From Shewanella colwelliana ATCC 39565 (GTDB lineage: Bacteria > Pseudomonadota > Gammaproteobacteria > Enterobacterales > Shewanellaceae), in contig NZ_KI912481.1 of the NCBI RefSeq assembly GCF_000518705.1, forward strand, positions 24,069 to 88,068: a stretch of DNA of 64,000 bases, read 5' to 3'. A model generated the notes under the pieces. It had not been told where the DNA came from. It saw only the letters and a list, made by a program, of their open reading frames with translations, and did no database searches. A program made the translations under genes and the position numbers. Each line of letters begins with the position of its first letter. Position 1 is the stretch's first letter. This document shows positions 25,532-33,163 of the stretch, piece after piece.

Positions 25532-26617
25532 TTAGTTTAGATTAGGCGTGTTTTCGGCAAAATATTCATGGCTGTCAGCGTTTTGAATCGCTTGAGCTGG
25601 ATCTGTGTCTGCCAAGGATTGTGCACCGCTCTGGCCATAGACCACATCATCAGTGCCTGCGACGACATTGAAATGGCTGGTTTCATGAATAATTGTGCCG
25701 CCTTTTGAGTCAGTACCAGTTATTGGCGCTGACCAGAAAGCACTACACATATAGATTTTGTATGGTTGGGTTGGGTAGACGTAAGCAAAGTATTGCTTCT
25801 TACAGCTACAATCGAACGTTAGAGGTTCATCATTTAATGCACTTTCAATCTTGCTGAAATTAGTGCTAACGGTATTCCAGCGAGAGGAGTTGTAGTCACC
25901 AAACCAGGTACTGTAACGAACAGAGCTACTGCTCGCCGTTGCTAGGTGTTGATTCGCATCTGCCGCCATGTTTTTTGCCGCTGCTAGGCCTGCTAAAATA
26001 TCACTTTGCTGTGAGTTGCTGCAGCGTCCTGTAAAGCTAATGCCATCAGGTGTTGTGCCGCCTCCATCGCCAGTGCCAGGTTTTCCTTTGTTGTTTCCAC
26101 CTTTAAATTCACGACCTTCTAAATAGAAGCTGGCGCTATCAGAGTGGATACCTTCTATGCCTAAGCGCGCAAGTTTCTTTGCTTGACCTGGGTTAGGGGA
26201 AAAAAGCTGTAGTGAACTGACGTTATAGCTGATCTCGTAGTTTGCCGTTGCAGACATATCATAAAGTGATGACAGCTCAACGTCATATGACACACTTTCG
26301 CCGGCTTTTAGCTTAATGTAATCTTTATGAGTAGGTGCTTGACGTTTGTAATGTGCACCAAGATACTTACGTTGTTCGCCATCAGCAGAGACCTTAAATA
26401 GCGACTCTTCAACGCCCTCTGCAGCGGTATACCATTTCAGCACCTTTACGGGCACATGTTCTTCGTTGGTTAACGTTACCGTCACCATCACATCTTGTGC
26501 GTCGTTGTAACTGTTTTGGCTCATCTGAAGCTTAGCCGCAATGCCATCAGCTAATGCACCGTAACTCATTAAGCTGCTTGCTAACGCGACAACTGATAGG
26601 TTTAATATTTTGCTCAT
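25532..26617 (-). CDS. M35 family metallo-endopeptidase (aspzincin, deuterolysin-like), secreted
   Basis: About 361 residues. It has a signal peptide (cleavage near GALADG), an N-terminal beta-sandwich pro-domain (about 25-140), and a Gly-rich linker (KGKPGTGDGGGTT). The C-terminal catalytic domain has HETSH (about 311-315) followed by GTDDVVYG, the HExxH + GTxDxxYG signature of aspzincins; the second Asp supplies the third zinc ligand. C-terminal Cys pairs (FTGRCSN, FDCSCKK, MCSAF) fit extracellular folding. Family members cleave peptidyl-Lys bonds. The ATG at 26617 follows AAAAGGATAAA. Confidence 0.93.
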   Translation of the reverse strand: MSKILNLSVVALASSLMSYGALADGIAAKLQMSQNSYNDAQDVMVTVTLTNEEHVPVKVLKWYTAAEGVEESLFKVSADGEQRKYLGAHYKRQAPTHKDYIKLKAGESVSYDVELSSLYDMSATANYEISYNVSSLQLFSPNPGQAKKLARLGIEGIHSDSASFYLEGREFKGGNNKGKPGTGDGGGTTPDGISFTGRCSNSQQSDILAGLAAAKNMAADANQHLATASSSSVRYSTWFGDYNSSRWNTVSTNFSKIESALNDEPLTFDCSCKKQYFAYVYPTQPYKIYMCSAFWSAPITGTDSKGGTIIHETSHFNVVAGTDDVVYGQSGAQSLADTDPAQAIQNADSHEYFAENTPNLN

Positions 26618-27026
26618 CAATTTATCCTTTTGGTAATTGTTTTTATTTTGTTTTTTAATTGTTACTCAAATGTTGCGTTATGAGTGTAAGCGGAATGATT
26701 AACCTTAGGCAAGTAGAAATTGGTGTTAAATATTATCGTTGCCAGCTTGTTTGGTTTAATAAGCTTTTAAGGGGCATAACTATAGCGCATGAACAATATA
26801 TTGTAGCGATGGCGTGATTGATGGGGGGTGCAAGGGCGCCGAGGACAAGTCGGCTCAGTGCTTGGGTTTACACTGAGCCTATTAATTTACCCATGAATAT
26901 AAAGTGCTAGTCGCTTAATTCTGGCTTGCATGGACTCATTGATAAATATCTATTTATTCACCTATGCGTGTTGAATAGGTAGTCAGAAAATACGCTGAGT
27001 CGATCACGCTCTTATATTTATGGGTA
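26618..27026. other. Intergenic region
   Basis: No coding region seen. GGCTCAGTG (26852-26860) and CACTGAGCC (26871-26879) are perfect 9-bp arms with a 10-base loop and no T run; this may end transcription from the alpha/beta hydrolase gene on the minus strand, but it lies about 150 bp beyond its stop. Confidence 0.4.
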
Positions 27027-27815
27027 TTACTTAGCTAGCCAATCAGTAATGGCGTGGTTAAATTTATCAGGGGCTTCGGTCATCACCCAGTGACGCGTAT
27101 CAAAGGCAATGACTTGATTACCTTCTATAGCAGCCATTTTCCTTTCCCATGGCTGAGAGTGGAACATTCCAGGCTTGTTTTTACCGTATAAAAATAGCAA
27201 TGGGCACTGAATGTCTAACGGTAAATGCCCTAAAGGCTTACCTGTTAATGTTCGGCTCCACTTCCAATAATAAGAGTAAGTCATTGATGCACTTATAAGC
27301 TTTTGATCGCCAGGCGCATGCAGCCATTTGGCCATTTTCCGAGTCATGGCATCACCTAAACCACCACCAATTTTCCAAGCGGTTGCTAGCCACATTTGGT
27401 AGGTGAACATAAATGCTTTTACTTTGGCGCTGAGTTTATGGTCAGGTGATCCGGCATCACCTATGTCTACGCCAATGATCTTCTCGACTTTGTCCTGATG
27501 ACGCATATAAAACTGGTAGCCAAAAAAGCACCCCCAATCATGAAGCATGAGCACGACTTTGTTATTGGGGCTGACTGCGGTGACGACTTCGTCAATAAGG
27601 GCAACAATTTGTTCTAATGTGTATAGGGTGCGTGATTGGCCGTCTTCATATCCAGGTAGGCTAAATCTCACGCAGCGGTAATTAGATTGTAGAATTTCTA
27701 CTTGAGGGTCCCATAGTCGATAGGTATCAGGCCAACCGTGAAGCATGACGATGGTTTGTTCGCCCTGACCTTGGACATGAACTTGGGTACCGTTTACATC
27801 AATAATCTCAACCAT
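27027..27815 (-). CDS. Alpha/beta hydrolase (epoxide hydrolase/haloalkane dehalogenase type)
   Basis: 262 residues. The oxyanion motif HGWPD (about 25-29) and the nucleophile elbow HDWGCFFG (about 92-99) put an Asp, not a Ser, at the nucleophile position, as in epoxide hydrolases and haloalkane dehalogenases. The catalytic His lies in FDTRHWVMTEAP near the C-terminus. A GGAG site precedes the ATG at 27815. Monocistronic, with a 411-bp gap downstream. The substrate cannot be predicted. Confidence 0.87.
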   Translation of the reverse strand: MVEIIDVNGTQVHVQGQGEQTIVMLHGWPDTYRLWDPQVEILQSNYRCVRFSLPGYEDGQSRTLYTLEQIVALIDEVVTAVSPNNKVVLMLHDWGCFFGYQFYMRHQDKVEKIIGVDIGDAGSPDHKLSAKVKAFMFTYQMWLATAWKIGGGLGDAMTRKMAKWLHAPGDQKLISASMTYSYYWKWSRTLTGKPLGHLPLDIQCPLLFLYGKNKPGMFHSQPWERKMAAIEGNQVIAFDTRHWVMTEAPDKFNHAITDWLAK

Positions 27816-27973
27816 AGTGACTCCAGCTATCTCGTGAAAGGTTTAGAGTATATACTCTATTTTTACGATAAGACCAATCGGTTGAACTGTCTAGCAAATG
27901 TTACTGCGTGAGATCAAAGTTTTAATTTTTTGTTGTTTAATGGTTGATCTAGTGTGGAGGCCGCTAGCGTGGT

Positions 27974-28969
27974 TTATAGCTTCCAACTGAATAGCAAGCT
28001 ACCATAACCATGCCAAGCGCTATTGTCGTCGGTATACTCTTTGCTGTAACCATTAAAGGTCCATGATACTGACCAAGCCGGGTTATCCCATATTGCACCA
28101 ACACTAACGCCGGCTTGCTGATGCGCTATATCAATCTCCGAGGTATAGGGGAGGTTGCCTGAGATAGTTAGGTCATTAAAACGATAGCCGATGAAAACTC
28201 GACTAAAGAGCATGAATTGACTCATCGATCCCGCGGTATTGAGTAAGCCTGCATCACTATAGTGATTGCTAAGGTTTCCAAAAGAGCTGGCTAAGTCGAA
28301 GCCCCAGCGCAAAGAGAGTCCTGCTTGCATTTCGCTGCGTAAATTACCAATTTCATTGTGACTAAAACCACTTAATTCCCACTCACTAGTAGCAAAACTC
28401 TTGTTGCGATATAGCAGTGATTCAATCTCATACGCGTACTGGGCGATGAATTGTCTCTCTATTTGATATTGCCAACCTTTTGGTGGCGATGAGCCAGTCA
28501 CCTTATGTACCCAATTTTGCAGTGCTTCATTGCCAGACTCAGGGCCAATGATACCTAATGAAATCCAGTTTTTTTGCGCAAGATCAGAAGTGTATAGCGC
28601 GCCGTGAAACTCGGCCATTAAGGTACCCGCATAAGGTCTGTCAAAGGGTTGTGGGGTACTATGCTCGATTTCGTTAGGTGTCCACATGCGTTGGCTTAAA
28701 CCTATTGCCCATGTGTGTTCGTACTGTGCTTGTGGCAAGAGAAGTTGTTTTTGCCATTCAAACCAGGTGGGAGACTTTATATCAACGGACAATAAACTAT
28801 GTTTGTAGCCAAGGTTTATACCATTGGTAAAATCGCCATCGTCACCGAAAATAATATCATTGTCTAATTGCAGGTACCATTGGCCGACATCATTTGCAGA
28901 AGCGTTGCAAGCGCTAGCGATTAACAAAAAGGGTAGGCACCAAGATCTTGGTAGTCGGCTTGTTAACAT
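27974..28969 (-). CDS. lpxR: Lipid A 3'-O-deacylase LpxR family outer-membrane protein
   Basis: 331 residues from MLTSRLPRSW. It has a signal peptide ending near NASAND, followed by QLDNDIIFGDDGDFTNGINLGYKHSL, the LpxR (DUF2219) hallmark with the Asn-Asp pair and the TNG motif. The barrel strands run to the end, SLLFSWKL. LpxR removes the 3'-acyloxyacyl chain of lipid A at the outer membrane in a Ca2+-dependent way. I prefer the ATG at 28969, 6 bases after GGAG; an ATG at 29008 adds 13 residues in front of the signal peptide. Confidence 0.88.
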   Translation of the reverse strand: MLTSRLPRSWCLPFLLIASACNASANDVGQWYLQLDNDIIFGDDGDFTNGINLGYKHSLLSVDIKSPTWFEWQKQLLLPQAQYEHTWAIGLSQRMWTPNEIEHSTPQPFDRPYAGTLMAEFHGALYTSDLAQKNWISLGIIGPESGNEALQNWVHKVTGSSPPKGWQYQIERQFIAQYAYEIESLLYRNKSFATSEWELSGFSHNEIGNLRSEMQAGLSLRWGFDLASSFGNLSNHYSDAGLLNTAGSMSQFMLFSRVFIGYRFNDLTISGNLPYTSEIDIAHQQAGVSVGAIWDNPAWSVSWTFNGYSKEYTDDNSAWHGYGSLLFSWKL

Positions 28970-29072
28970 GGGCAACTCCAATGACTTGAGTAAGCGTCTG
29001 TCCAGCATAGTTGTTGTAGTCGTTTATACAAGCACTTCAATGTGACGTTTTGTAAAGTATCACAATGATTTA

Positions 29073-29086
29073 CTGATCTAAATCAA
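29073..29086 (+). promoter_or_regulatory. FNR/EtrA-type box, one mismatch
   Basis: CTGATCTAAATCAA matches TTGATNNNNATCAA at nine of ten defined positions, 22 bp before the start of the Trp-rich small protein. At this distance it could overlap the promoter and repress, or serve the divergent lpxR gene. Confidence 0.4.
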
Positions 29087-29107
29087 CCCTTAAAACGTAT
29101 GCCTACC

Positions 29108-29323
29108 ATGAATAAAGTTAATCCGAAAAAATTATTGCACAGTAAGTGGACTAAAGTCATGCCCACTAACCGTGAGAAGCACTTTATGCTTGTCGAGGTT
29201 GAGGTGGATGAGGACCAAAATGTGCTGAACTGTACGATTGAAGCTGTAATGACTGGCAATCAGTACCCTATTGAATGGCGCTCGCTCAAAGACAGTGAAG
29301 TCTGGCGAATGGGGTGGCAGTGA
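29108..29323 (+). CDS. TIGR02450 family tryptophan-rich small protein
   Basis: 71 residues with the family pattern NPKKLLHSKWTKVMPTNREKHFML at the N-terminus and Trp residues at the end (YPIEWRSLKDSEVWRMGWQ). The family is widespread in marine gamma-proteobacteria and cyanobacteria, and its function is unknown. An in-frame ATG nine bases upstream (29099) is possible; the MNKVNPKK start agrees better with other members. No strong ribosome site. Confidence 0.85.
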   Translation: MNKVNPKKLLHSKWTKVMPTNREKHFMLVEVEVDEDQNVLNCTIEAVMTGNQYPIEWRSLKDSEVWRMGWQ

Positions 29324-29367
29324 TGTTATCGATTTTTTCGATAGTCTTAATCTAATCACTTTAACTT

Positions 29368-29439
29368 AATTGCGCGCAATTTAATTGCTCGCTTTGGATT
29401 TGTCTGGTATAACTGTGAGCTATTGAGTTGTGCGCAACT
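29368..29439. promoter_or_regulatory. ohr promoter flanked by twin TTGNGCGCAA palindromes
   Basis: AATTGCGCGCAATT (29368-29381) is a perfect palindrome, and AGTTGTGCGCAACT (29426-29439) is a near-palindrome with the same core TTGNGCGCAA. Between them lie a -35-like TTGCTC (29385-29390) and, 17 bp on, an extended -10 TGGTATAAC (ending 29413). This geometry suits a dimeric repressor, plausibly an OhrR-like MarR protein; no such gene is in the window. Confidence 0.5.
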
Positions 29440-29477
29440 TTAATAGGCTAAGTTGAACAAATTTTAAGGATATTGAT

Positions 29478-29900
29478 ATGAACACTCTATATGAAACAAC
29501 TGCTACCGCGAGTGCAGGACGCAATGGTCAGGTAGCCACAGATGATGGCAAATTATCTGTGATGCTCAGTTACCCAAAAGAGATGGGTGGAAGTGGTGAA
29601 GCGACAAACCCTGAGCAATTGTTTGCCGCTGGGTATAGCGCTTGTTTTTCAAATGCAATATTGCACGTTGCCAGAGAGGCAAAAGTTGCTTTAACAGCTG
29701 CGCCAGTAACAGCTAAGGTCGGGATTGGTGCGCGTAAAGAGGGAGGGTTTGCGTTAACCGTAGCCTTGAGTGTCGAGCTAGCGCTGCCACAAGAGCGGGC
29801 GGTTGACTTAGTGAATGCCGCGCATCAAGTGTGTCCCTACTCAAACGCTGTACGAAACAACATAGATGTTGCGTTAACGGTAAATAACCAAGCATTGTAA
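29478..29900 (+). CDS. ohr: Organic hydroperoxide resistance protein Ohr
   Basis: 140 residues. The two conserved thiols are C56 in GYSACFSNA and C119 in HQVCPYSNA. The N-terminal LYETTATASAGRNG is typical of Ohr rather than of other OsmC branches. It reduces organic hydroperoxides, usually with lipoylated proteins as electron donors. TTAAGGAT precedes the ATG. A DoxX-family membrane protein follows 43 bp later, probably in the same transcript. The palindromes upstream suggest peroxide-responsive repression. Confidence 0.95.
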   Translation: MNTLYETTATASAGRNGQVATDDGKLSVMLSYPKEMGGSGEATNPEQLFAAGYSACFSNAILHVAREAKVALTAAPVTAKVGIGARKEGGFALTVALSVELALPQERAVDLVNAAHQVCPYSNAVRNNIDVALTVNNQAL

Positions 29901-29943
29901 ACAGTCGTTAAAGGCTAGGGGGCAGGGTTAATGGAGAATCTCG

Positions 29944-30345
29944 TTGAATAATAAAATAGCACCAATATTCGTCACCATCGGCAGGGTGTTACTTGCACTC
30001 TATTTCTTATTACCAGGGGTGATGAAGTTTATTAGCTGGGACATGCATGTGGCGCTGATGCAAAAGCACAGCATGGTGATGATACCTGTGTTATTAACCG
30101 CAGCGGGCGTGTTTCAGATCGCCGCTGCAATTGCGTTGATCTTAAATCGCTACACAGGACTGGTGTCACTACTGTTGGCGGGGTTGGTGCTAGTGATTAA
30201 CTTTAGTTTGCATGATTTTTGGAATTTCAGCGGGGTAGAAGGTGCCCATGAAATGCAAAATTTTGTCAAAAATCTAGGTATTCTAGCTGGGTTACTCGTG
30301 TTAGCTGGACATAGCGGCAGTCAGTCGGATATCGAGCATCGTTAG
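29944..30345 (+). CDS. DoxX family inner-membrane protein
   Basis: 133 residues with four transmembrane helices (TIGRVLLALYFLLPGVMKF, VMIPVLLTAAGVFQIAAAIALIL, LVSLLLAGLVLVINFSL, NFVKNLGILAGLLVLAGH). The GRxLLAxxFLxxGxxK pattern is that of the DoxX/YphA group. The start is TTG at 29944 with GGAG seven bases upstream. The pairing with ohr suggests a role in oxidative or thiol stress, as DoxX proteins do in other bacteria. Confidence 0.85.
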   Translation: MNNKIAPIFVTIGRVLLALYFLLPGVMKFISWDMHVALMQKHSMVMIPVLLTAAGVFQIAAAIALILNRYTGLVSLLLAGLVLVINFSLHDFWNFSGVEGAHEMQNFVKNLGILAGLLVLAGHSGSQSDIEHR

Positions 30346-30377
30346 ATTGATCAAAAGCGATATTGTTTCACGCTATT

Positions 30378-30410
30378 AAGCCTCTTTAGCAAATGCTATA
30401 AGGGGCTTTT
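30378..30410. terminator. Bidirectional terminator between doxX-type gene and lysR
   Basis: AAGCCTCTT (30378-30386) pairs with AAGGGGCTT (30400-30408) with one T-G pair, followed by T4. It lies between convergent genes. Confidence 0.6.
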
Positions 30411-30411
30411 A

Positions 30412-31350
30412 TCATTTATGTTTGCTTAGCTCTGTCAGCAACATTTGACGCCCGTCACTTTCAACGTGAGTGAGAAACGCTTGCGCGATGGCAGAGGGGC
30501 GTTTAGTTTTGAGCCATAAAAAATACCAGTTTGAATTGATGGCCAACTCTTCGACCTTTAGTTGTGCTAACCCCATATTGCCGCCAAAAGCTAAGGTGTG
30601 TGCTGACAGGATGCTCACTCCCAAACCTGACATAACCGAGTGTTTAATGGCTTCGTTACTCTCGATGGTCATTTTCACATTTAACTTAACACCCTGCTTG
30701 CTCATGAACTTCTCTATGGCTAATCGGGTTCCTGAGCCATTTTCTCGCATCAGAAAAGGTTCATTACATAGCTCCGCCAATGACACGTCACGCTGTTTTA
30801 CCAGAGGGTGGTTTTCGTGCGCGATAGCAACCAGTGGATTGTTGAAAAACTCAATGCTGTCGGTGTTGAGATCTCCTGGTGGGTGGCTAAACACGTAGAA
30901 ATCATCAATACCTTGTTTTAGCCGGTCAATAATTTGCTGACGGTTACCCACATTGAGTTGAACTGCAACGTTAGGATAGCGTTCGCAAAAGGGCCCCAGC
31001 AGGTGGGGAATAAAGTACTTGGAGGTCGTTACCACTGCTAACCTTAGCGTACCAGATTTCAGTTCGCCCATATCAGACAGTGCCATTTCAAGCCTTGAGA
31101 AGCTGTCTAACACCTCTGTTGCGGTTTTGACTACTTCCAAGCCTGCTTCGGTGAACACCACCTTTCTGCCAACAATATTATATAAGGGTAAGCCAACCAC
31201 ATCGGTGAGCTTCTTTAATTGCATTGAAATGGTGGGCTGTGTCAGGTGGAGCGCCTCTGCTGCGCCACCGACGCTACCGCTATCATAGACGGCGAGTAGG
31301 ATCTCCATCTGCCGAAGTGTGCCCAAATGAGCCTGTAACCTTAATGACAT
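30412..31350 (-). CDS. LysR family regulator, probably of the bicarbonate permease operon
   Basis: 312 residues. The N-terminal winged helix-turn-helix (LRQMEILLAVYDSGSVGGAAEALHLTQPTISMQLKKL) is typical of LysR. The effector domain starts around 95 (SGTLRLAVVTTSKYFIPHLL) and resembles the CbbR/CmpR/YeiE branch. It is divergent from the small membrane protein-sbtA-purE-purK operon, and a perfect 10-bp inverted repeat lies in the gap. In cyanobacteria CmpR-type LysR proteins control bicarbonate uptake genes, which fits. GAGAGAAG lies upstream of the ATG. Confidence 0.9.
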   Translation of the reverse strand: MSLRLQAHLGTLRQMEILLAVYDSGSVGGAAEALHLTQPTISMQLKKLTDVVGLPLYNIVGRKVVFTEAGLEVVKTATEVLDSFSRLEMALSDMGELKSGTLRLAVVTTSKYFIPHLLGPFCERYPNVAVQLNVGNRQQIIDRLKQGIDDFYVFSHPPGDLNTDSIEFFNNPLVAIAHENHPLVKQRDVSLAELCNEPFLMRENGSGTRLAIEKFMSKQGVKLNVKMTIESNEAIKHSVMSGLGVSILSAHTLAFGGNMGLAQLKVEELAINSNWYFLWLKTKRPSAIAQAFLTHVESDGRQMLLTELSKHK

Positions 31351-31368
31351 TGAATCTTCTCTCGCTAC

Positions 31369-31392
31369 ATATATAGATTTTTATCTATATAT
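31369..31392. promoter_or_regulatory. LysR-type operator in the lysR/sbtA divergent region
   Basis: ATATATAGAT (31369-31378), TTTT, and ATCTATATAT (31383-31392) are perfect 10-bp arms containing the T-N-A geometry used by LysR proteins. A partial repeat (ATATCTATTTTTATATAT) follows at about 31403-31420, as expected for an activation half-site. Confidence 0.65.
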
Positions 31393-31488
31393 AACCATGA
31401 AAATATCTATTTTTATATATTAATCTTTTTTGGCAGAATCGCTTCATGGTTTTACGGTTGGCTTACCACCCTATATAGCGAGGTCTTT

Positions 31489-31737
31489 ATGAAACGATTT
31501 ATGCACATTGCGCTGCAAGATAAGCAGTCTCTATTTAGTCTGTTCACTGGCCTTGTGGTCACCCTTATTGGGGCAAGTGCTATGTCTCAAGGGCATAATG
31601 GTGCAGGCTTGATGATGGTTGGTGCGAGCATTCTTTCCTTGGCTGGTTTTTCACTCGCGGCGAGCTTACACAGAACAAAGCATGCGGTGTCGCCAACGGG
31701 CTCAATGACTAAGTTGCTAAAGCCTAAGGAAGCATAA
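31489..31737 (+). CDS. Small membrane protein preceding the bicarbonate permease
   Basis: 82 residues with two hydrophobic helices (LFSLFTGLVVTLIGASAM and GLMMVGASILSLAGFSLAASL) and a basic C-terminal tail. It is 1 bp apart from the permease gene, so it is translated together with it. An accessory or regulatory subunit of the permease is a reasonable guess. No family recognised. Confidence 0.7.
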   Translation: MKRFMHIALQDKQSLFSLFTGLVVTLIGASAMSQGHNGAGLMMVGASILSLAGFSLAASLHRTKHAVSPTGSMTKLLKPKEA

Positions 31738-31738
31738 G

Positions 31739-32671
31739 ATGCAGATGGATATCACTATCGCATTTTTCATATTGGGCGCCTTAGCCACCTTGGTAAAGGC
31801 TAACATTCAATTTCCCAAAGCCCTGTATCAGGGGCTTACCCTGTTTTTGCTAATCGCCATAGGACTCAAAGGTGGCGTTGCTTTGGCGGAGCATGGTTCA
31901 GCCAAGTTGTTGCCTCAGTCGGGGCTGGTGATCTTACTGGGGCTAGTGATACCACTCATTGCTTTTCCTATTCTGCGCTTTATCGGTCAGCTCAATCGTG
32001 AAGACTCTGCCTCGATTGCAGCCCATTATGGTTCGGTGAGTATTGGTACTTATGCGGTTGCTGTTGCATTTTTAGAAACACAAAATATCGCCTATGAAGC
32101 CTATTTCCCGCTGTTTGTCGTGCTACTCGAAGTGCCTGCAATTGCGGTCGGTATTGCTCTAGCAAAAAAGACTGGCGATAAAGTGAAGTGGCGCGTGTTA
32201 CTGCACGAGGTCTTTTGCAACCAGAGTATGTTGCTGCTTGTTGGAGCGCTATTAATTGGTTACTGGGGGGCCGACCAAATTGGTTCAATAAAGCCACTCT
32301 TCTTTGACCTGTTTCGCGGTGTGTTAGCCCTCTTCTTATTGGAGATGGGGATGGTCGCAGCGAGCCGCATTAAAGATTTGAAGCAGATGGGTAATTTTAT
32401 GCTGGCGTTCGGTGTGGCCATGCCACTTATTGGTGGTCTTTTAGGTTGCATGTTGGGCATACAGATGGGGCTTTCTAGTGGTGGCGCGACCTTGTTGGCA
32501 GTGCTGGGAGGAAGTGCGTCATATATCGCGGTTCCTGCTGCAATGCGAGTGGCTATCCCTAACGCAAATCACAGTTTATCTATTACATACTCCTTAGCAA
32601 TTACATTCCCGTTCAATGTGTTAGTAGGAATACCTACCTATGCGTTGTTCACTCATTGGTTAACAAATTAA
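31739..32671 (+). CDS. SbtA-type sodium-dependent bicarbonate permease
   Basis: 310 residues with about ten hydrophobic segments. The protein matches the SbtA/DUF897 family: ALATLVKANIQFPKALYQGLTLFLLIAIGLKGG near the N-terminus, DSASIAAHYGSVSIGTYAVA in the first core, and GGGATLLAVLGGSASYIAVPAAMRVAIPNAN... in the second, the pair of inverted half-repeats of the family. Cyanobacterial SbtA imports HCO3- with Na+. AAGGA precedes the ATG. purE follows after 9 bp and purK overlaps purE, linking a bicarbonate importer to a bicarbonate-consuming enzyme. Confidence 0.88.
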   Translation: MQMDITIAFFILGALATLVKANIQFPKALYQGLTLFLLIAIGLKGGVALAEHGSAKLLPQSGLVILLGLVIPLIAFPILRFIGQLNREDSASIAAHYGSVSIGTYAVAVAFLETQNIAYEAYFPLFVVLLEVPAIAVGIALAKKTGDKVKWRVLLHEVFCNQSMLLLVGALLIGYWGADQIGSIKPLFFDLFRGVLALFLLEMGMVAASRIKDLKQMGNFMLAFGVAMPLIGGLLGCMLGIQMGLSSGGATLLAVLGGSASYIAVPAAMRVAIPNANHSLSITYSLAITFPFNVLVGIPTYALFTHWLTN

Positions 32672-32680
32672 GAGGCAAAT

Positions 32681-33163
32681 ATGAATCAAGCTAAAGTCGC
32701 CATCATCATGGGTTCGCAAAGTGATTGGCCAACCATGAAAAATGCTACCACAGTGTTAGATGCGCTAGAGATTGCCTATACCGCGCAGGTTGTGTCGGCT
32801 CATCGCACTCCTGAGCGTTTAGTTGAGTTTAGCCATGGCGCCGCCGCAGACGGTGTTGAGGTGATTATTGCCGGTGCGGGTGGTGCTGCACATTTACCAG
32901 GAATGACAGCTGCCATGACACATTTGCCTGTGATTGCAGTGCCGGTGCAGAGTAAGGCGTTAAAGGGAATGGACAGTCTACTTTCTATTGTGCAGATGCC
33001 AAAAGGTGTCGCGGTGGCCACTCAAGCTATCGGTGAAGCAGGGGCGTTTAATGCAGGCTTGATGGCGGCGCAAATTTTGGCATTAAAAGATAAAGAGTTG
33101 ACCCAGCGTCTATGTGACTGGCGCGCGAGCCAAACTGCCAGTGTTCCCTTGGAGGTTGAGTAA
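32681..33163 (+). CDS. purE: N5-CAIR mutase PurE (class I)
   Basis: 160 residues. The class I signature is complete: GSQSDWPTM at about 10-18, SAHRTP at 39-44 and GAGGAAHLPGM at 70-80. It converts N5-carboxyaminoimidazole ribonucleotide to CAIR in purine synthesis. It sits between the bicarbonate permease gene (9 bp gap) and purK (1-base overlap, TAATG). A second PurE paralogue lies at 13328. Confidence 0.95.
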   Translation: MNQAKVAIIMGSQSDWPTMKNATTVLDALEIAYTAQVVSAHRTPERLVEFSHGAAADGVEVIIAGAGGAAHLPGMTAAMTHLPVIAVPVQSKALKGMDSLLSIVQMPKGVAVATQAIGEAGAFNAGLMAAQILALKDKELTQRLCDWRASQTASVPLEVE

